Origin: Clostridia bacterium
Lineage (GTDB): Bacteria; Bacillota; Peptococcia; Peptococcales; SKKY01
DNA: 6,309 nt
Assembly (NCBI GenBank): GCA_007123515.1
Contig: SKKY01000102.1
Span: 1-6,309 of the forward strand
Direction of reading: 5' to 3'
Shown: positions 6,309-6,309 of the stretch, one piece after another
How positions within the stretch are numbered: position 1 is the first letter of the stretch
Layout of the letters: each line of letters begins with the position of its first letter
Notes under the pieces: model-generated
What the model was told of the DNA's origin: nothing
What the model saw: the letters and a program-made list of their open reading frames with translations, nothing else
The model's database searches: none
Position numbers and translations under genes: made by a program

Positions 6309-6309
6309 G

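Overview
The window reads as an ordinary phosphate-uptake locus from a low-GC Gram-positive bacterium. Every gene lies on the + strand. The order is phoR (3' part only), pstS, pstC, pstA, pstB, phoU, then the first 70 codons of a LarA-type gene. The AT-rich sequence, strong AGGAGG-type ribosome binding sites, TTAACA-type Pho box with 11-bp spacing and lipoprotein PstS all fit Firmicutes. The protein style suggests a clostridial, possibly Eubacteriaceae/Acetobacterium-like, anaerobe. That placement is an impression, not a measured result.

Layout. Positions 3-1601 hold the C-terminal 532 residues of a PhoR-type sensor histidine kinase; its N-terminus, and probably phoP, lie upstream of the window. 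A strong hairpin terminator (1614-1656) closes that transcript. It is followed at once by a Pho box (1659-1675, with weaker in-phase hexamers to 1697) and a likely -10 element (1707-1712). These drive pstS (1766-2620), the phosphate-binding lipoprotein. A 130-bp gap after pstS carries two overlapping, mutually exclusive hairpins. Then come pstC (2751-3647), pstA (3648-4499), pstB (4529-5299) and phoU (5313-5969) with gaps of 0 to 29 bp. A terminator (5987-6018) ends the operon. A separate gene with its own ribosome binding site starts at 6099 and runs off the right edge.

How it works together. PstS captures phosphate outside the membrane, PstC and PstA form the channel, and PstB hydrolyses ATP to drive import. 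PhoU links transporter state to PhoR, so that with enough phosphate the kinase is held inactive. Under phosphate limitation PhoR phosphorylates PhoP, which would bind the Pho box before pstS. Sensor, transporter and feedback protein are therefore adjacent, but phoR and pst are separated by a terminator and a dedicated promoter.

I see no new gene system, mobile element, CRISPR array, tRNA or rRNA. The most interesting signal is the three-segment RNA switch-like structure between pstS and pstC.
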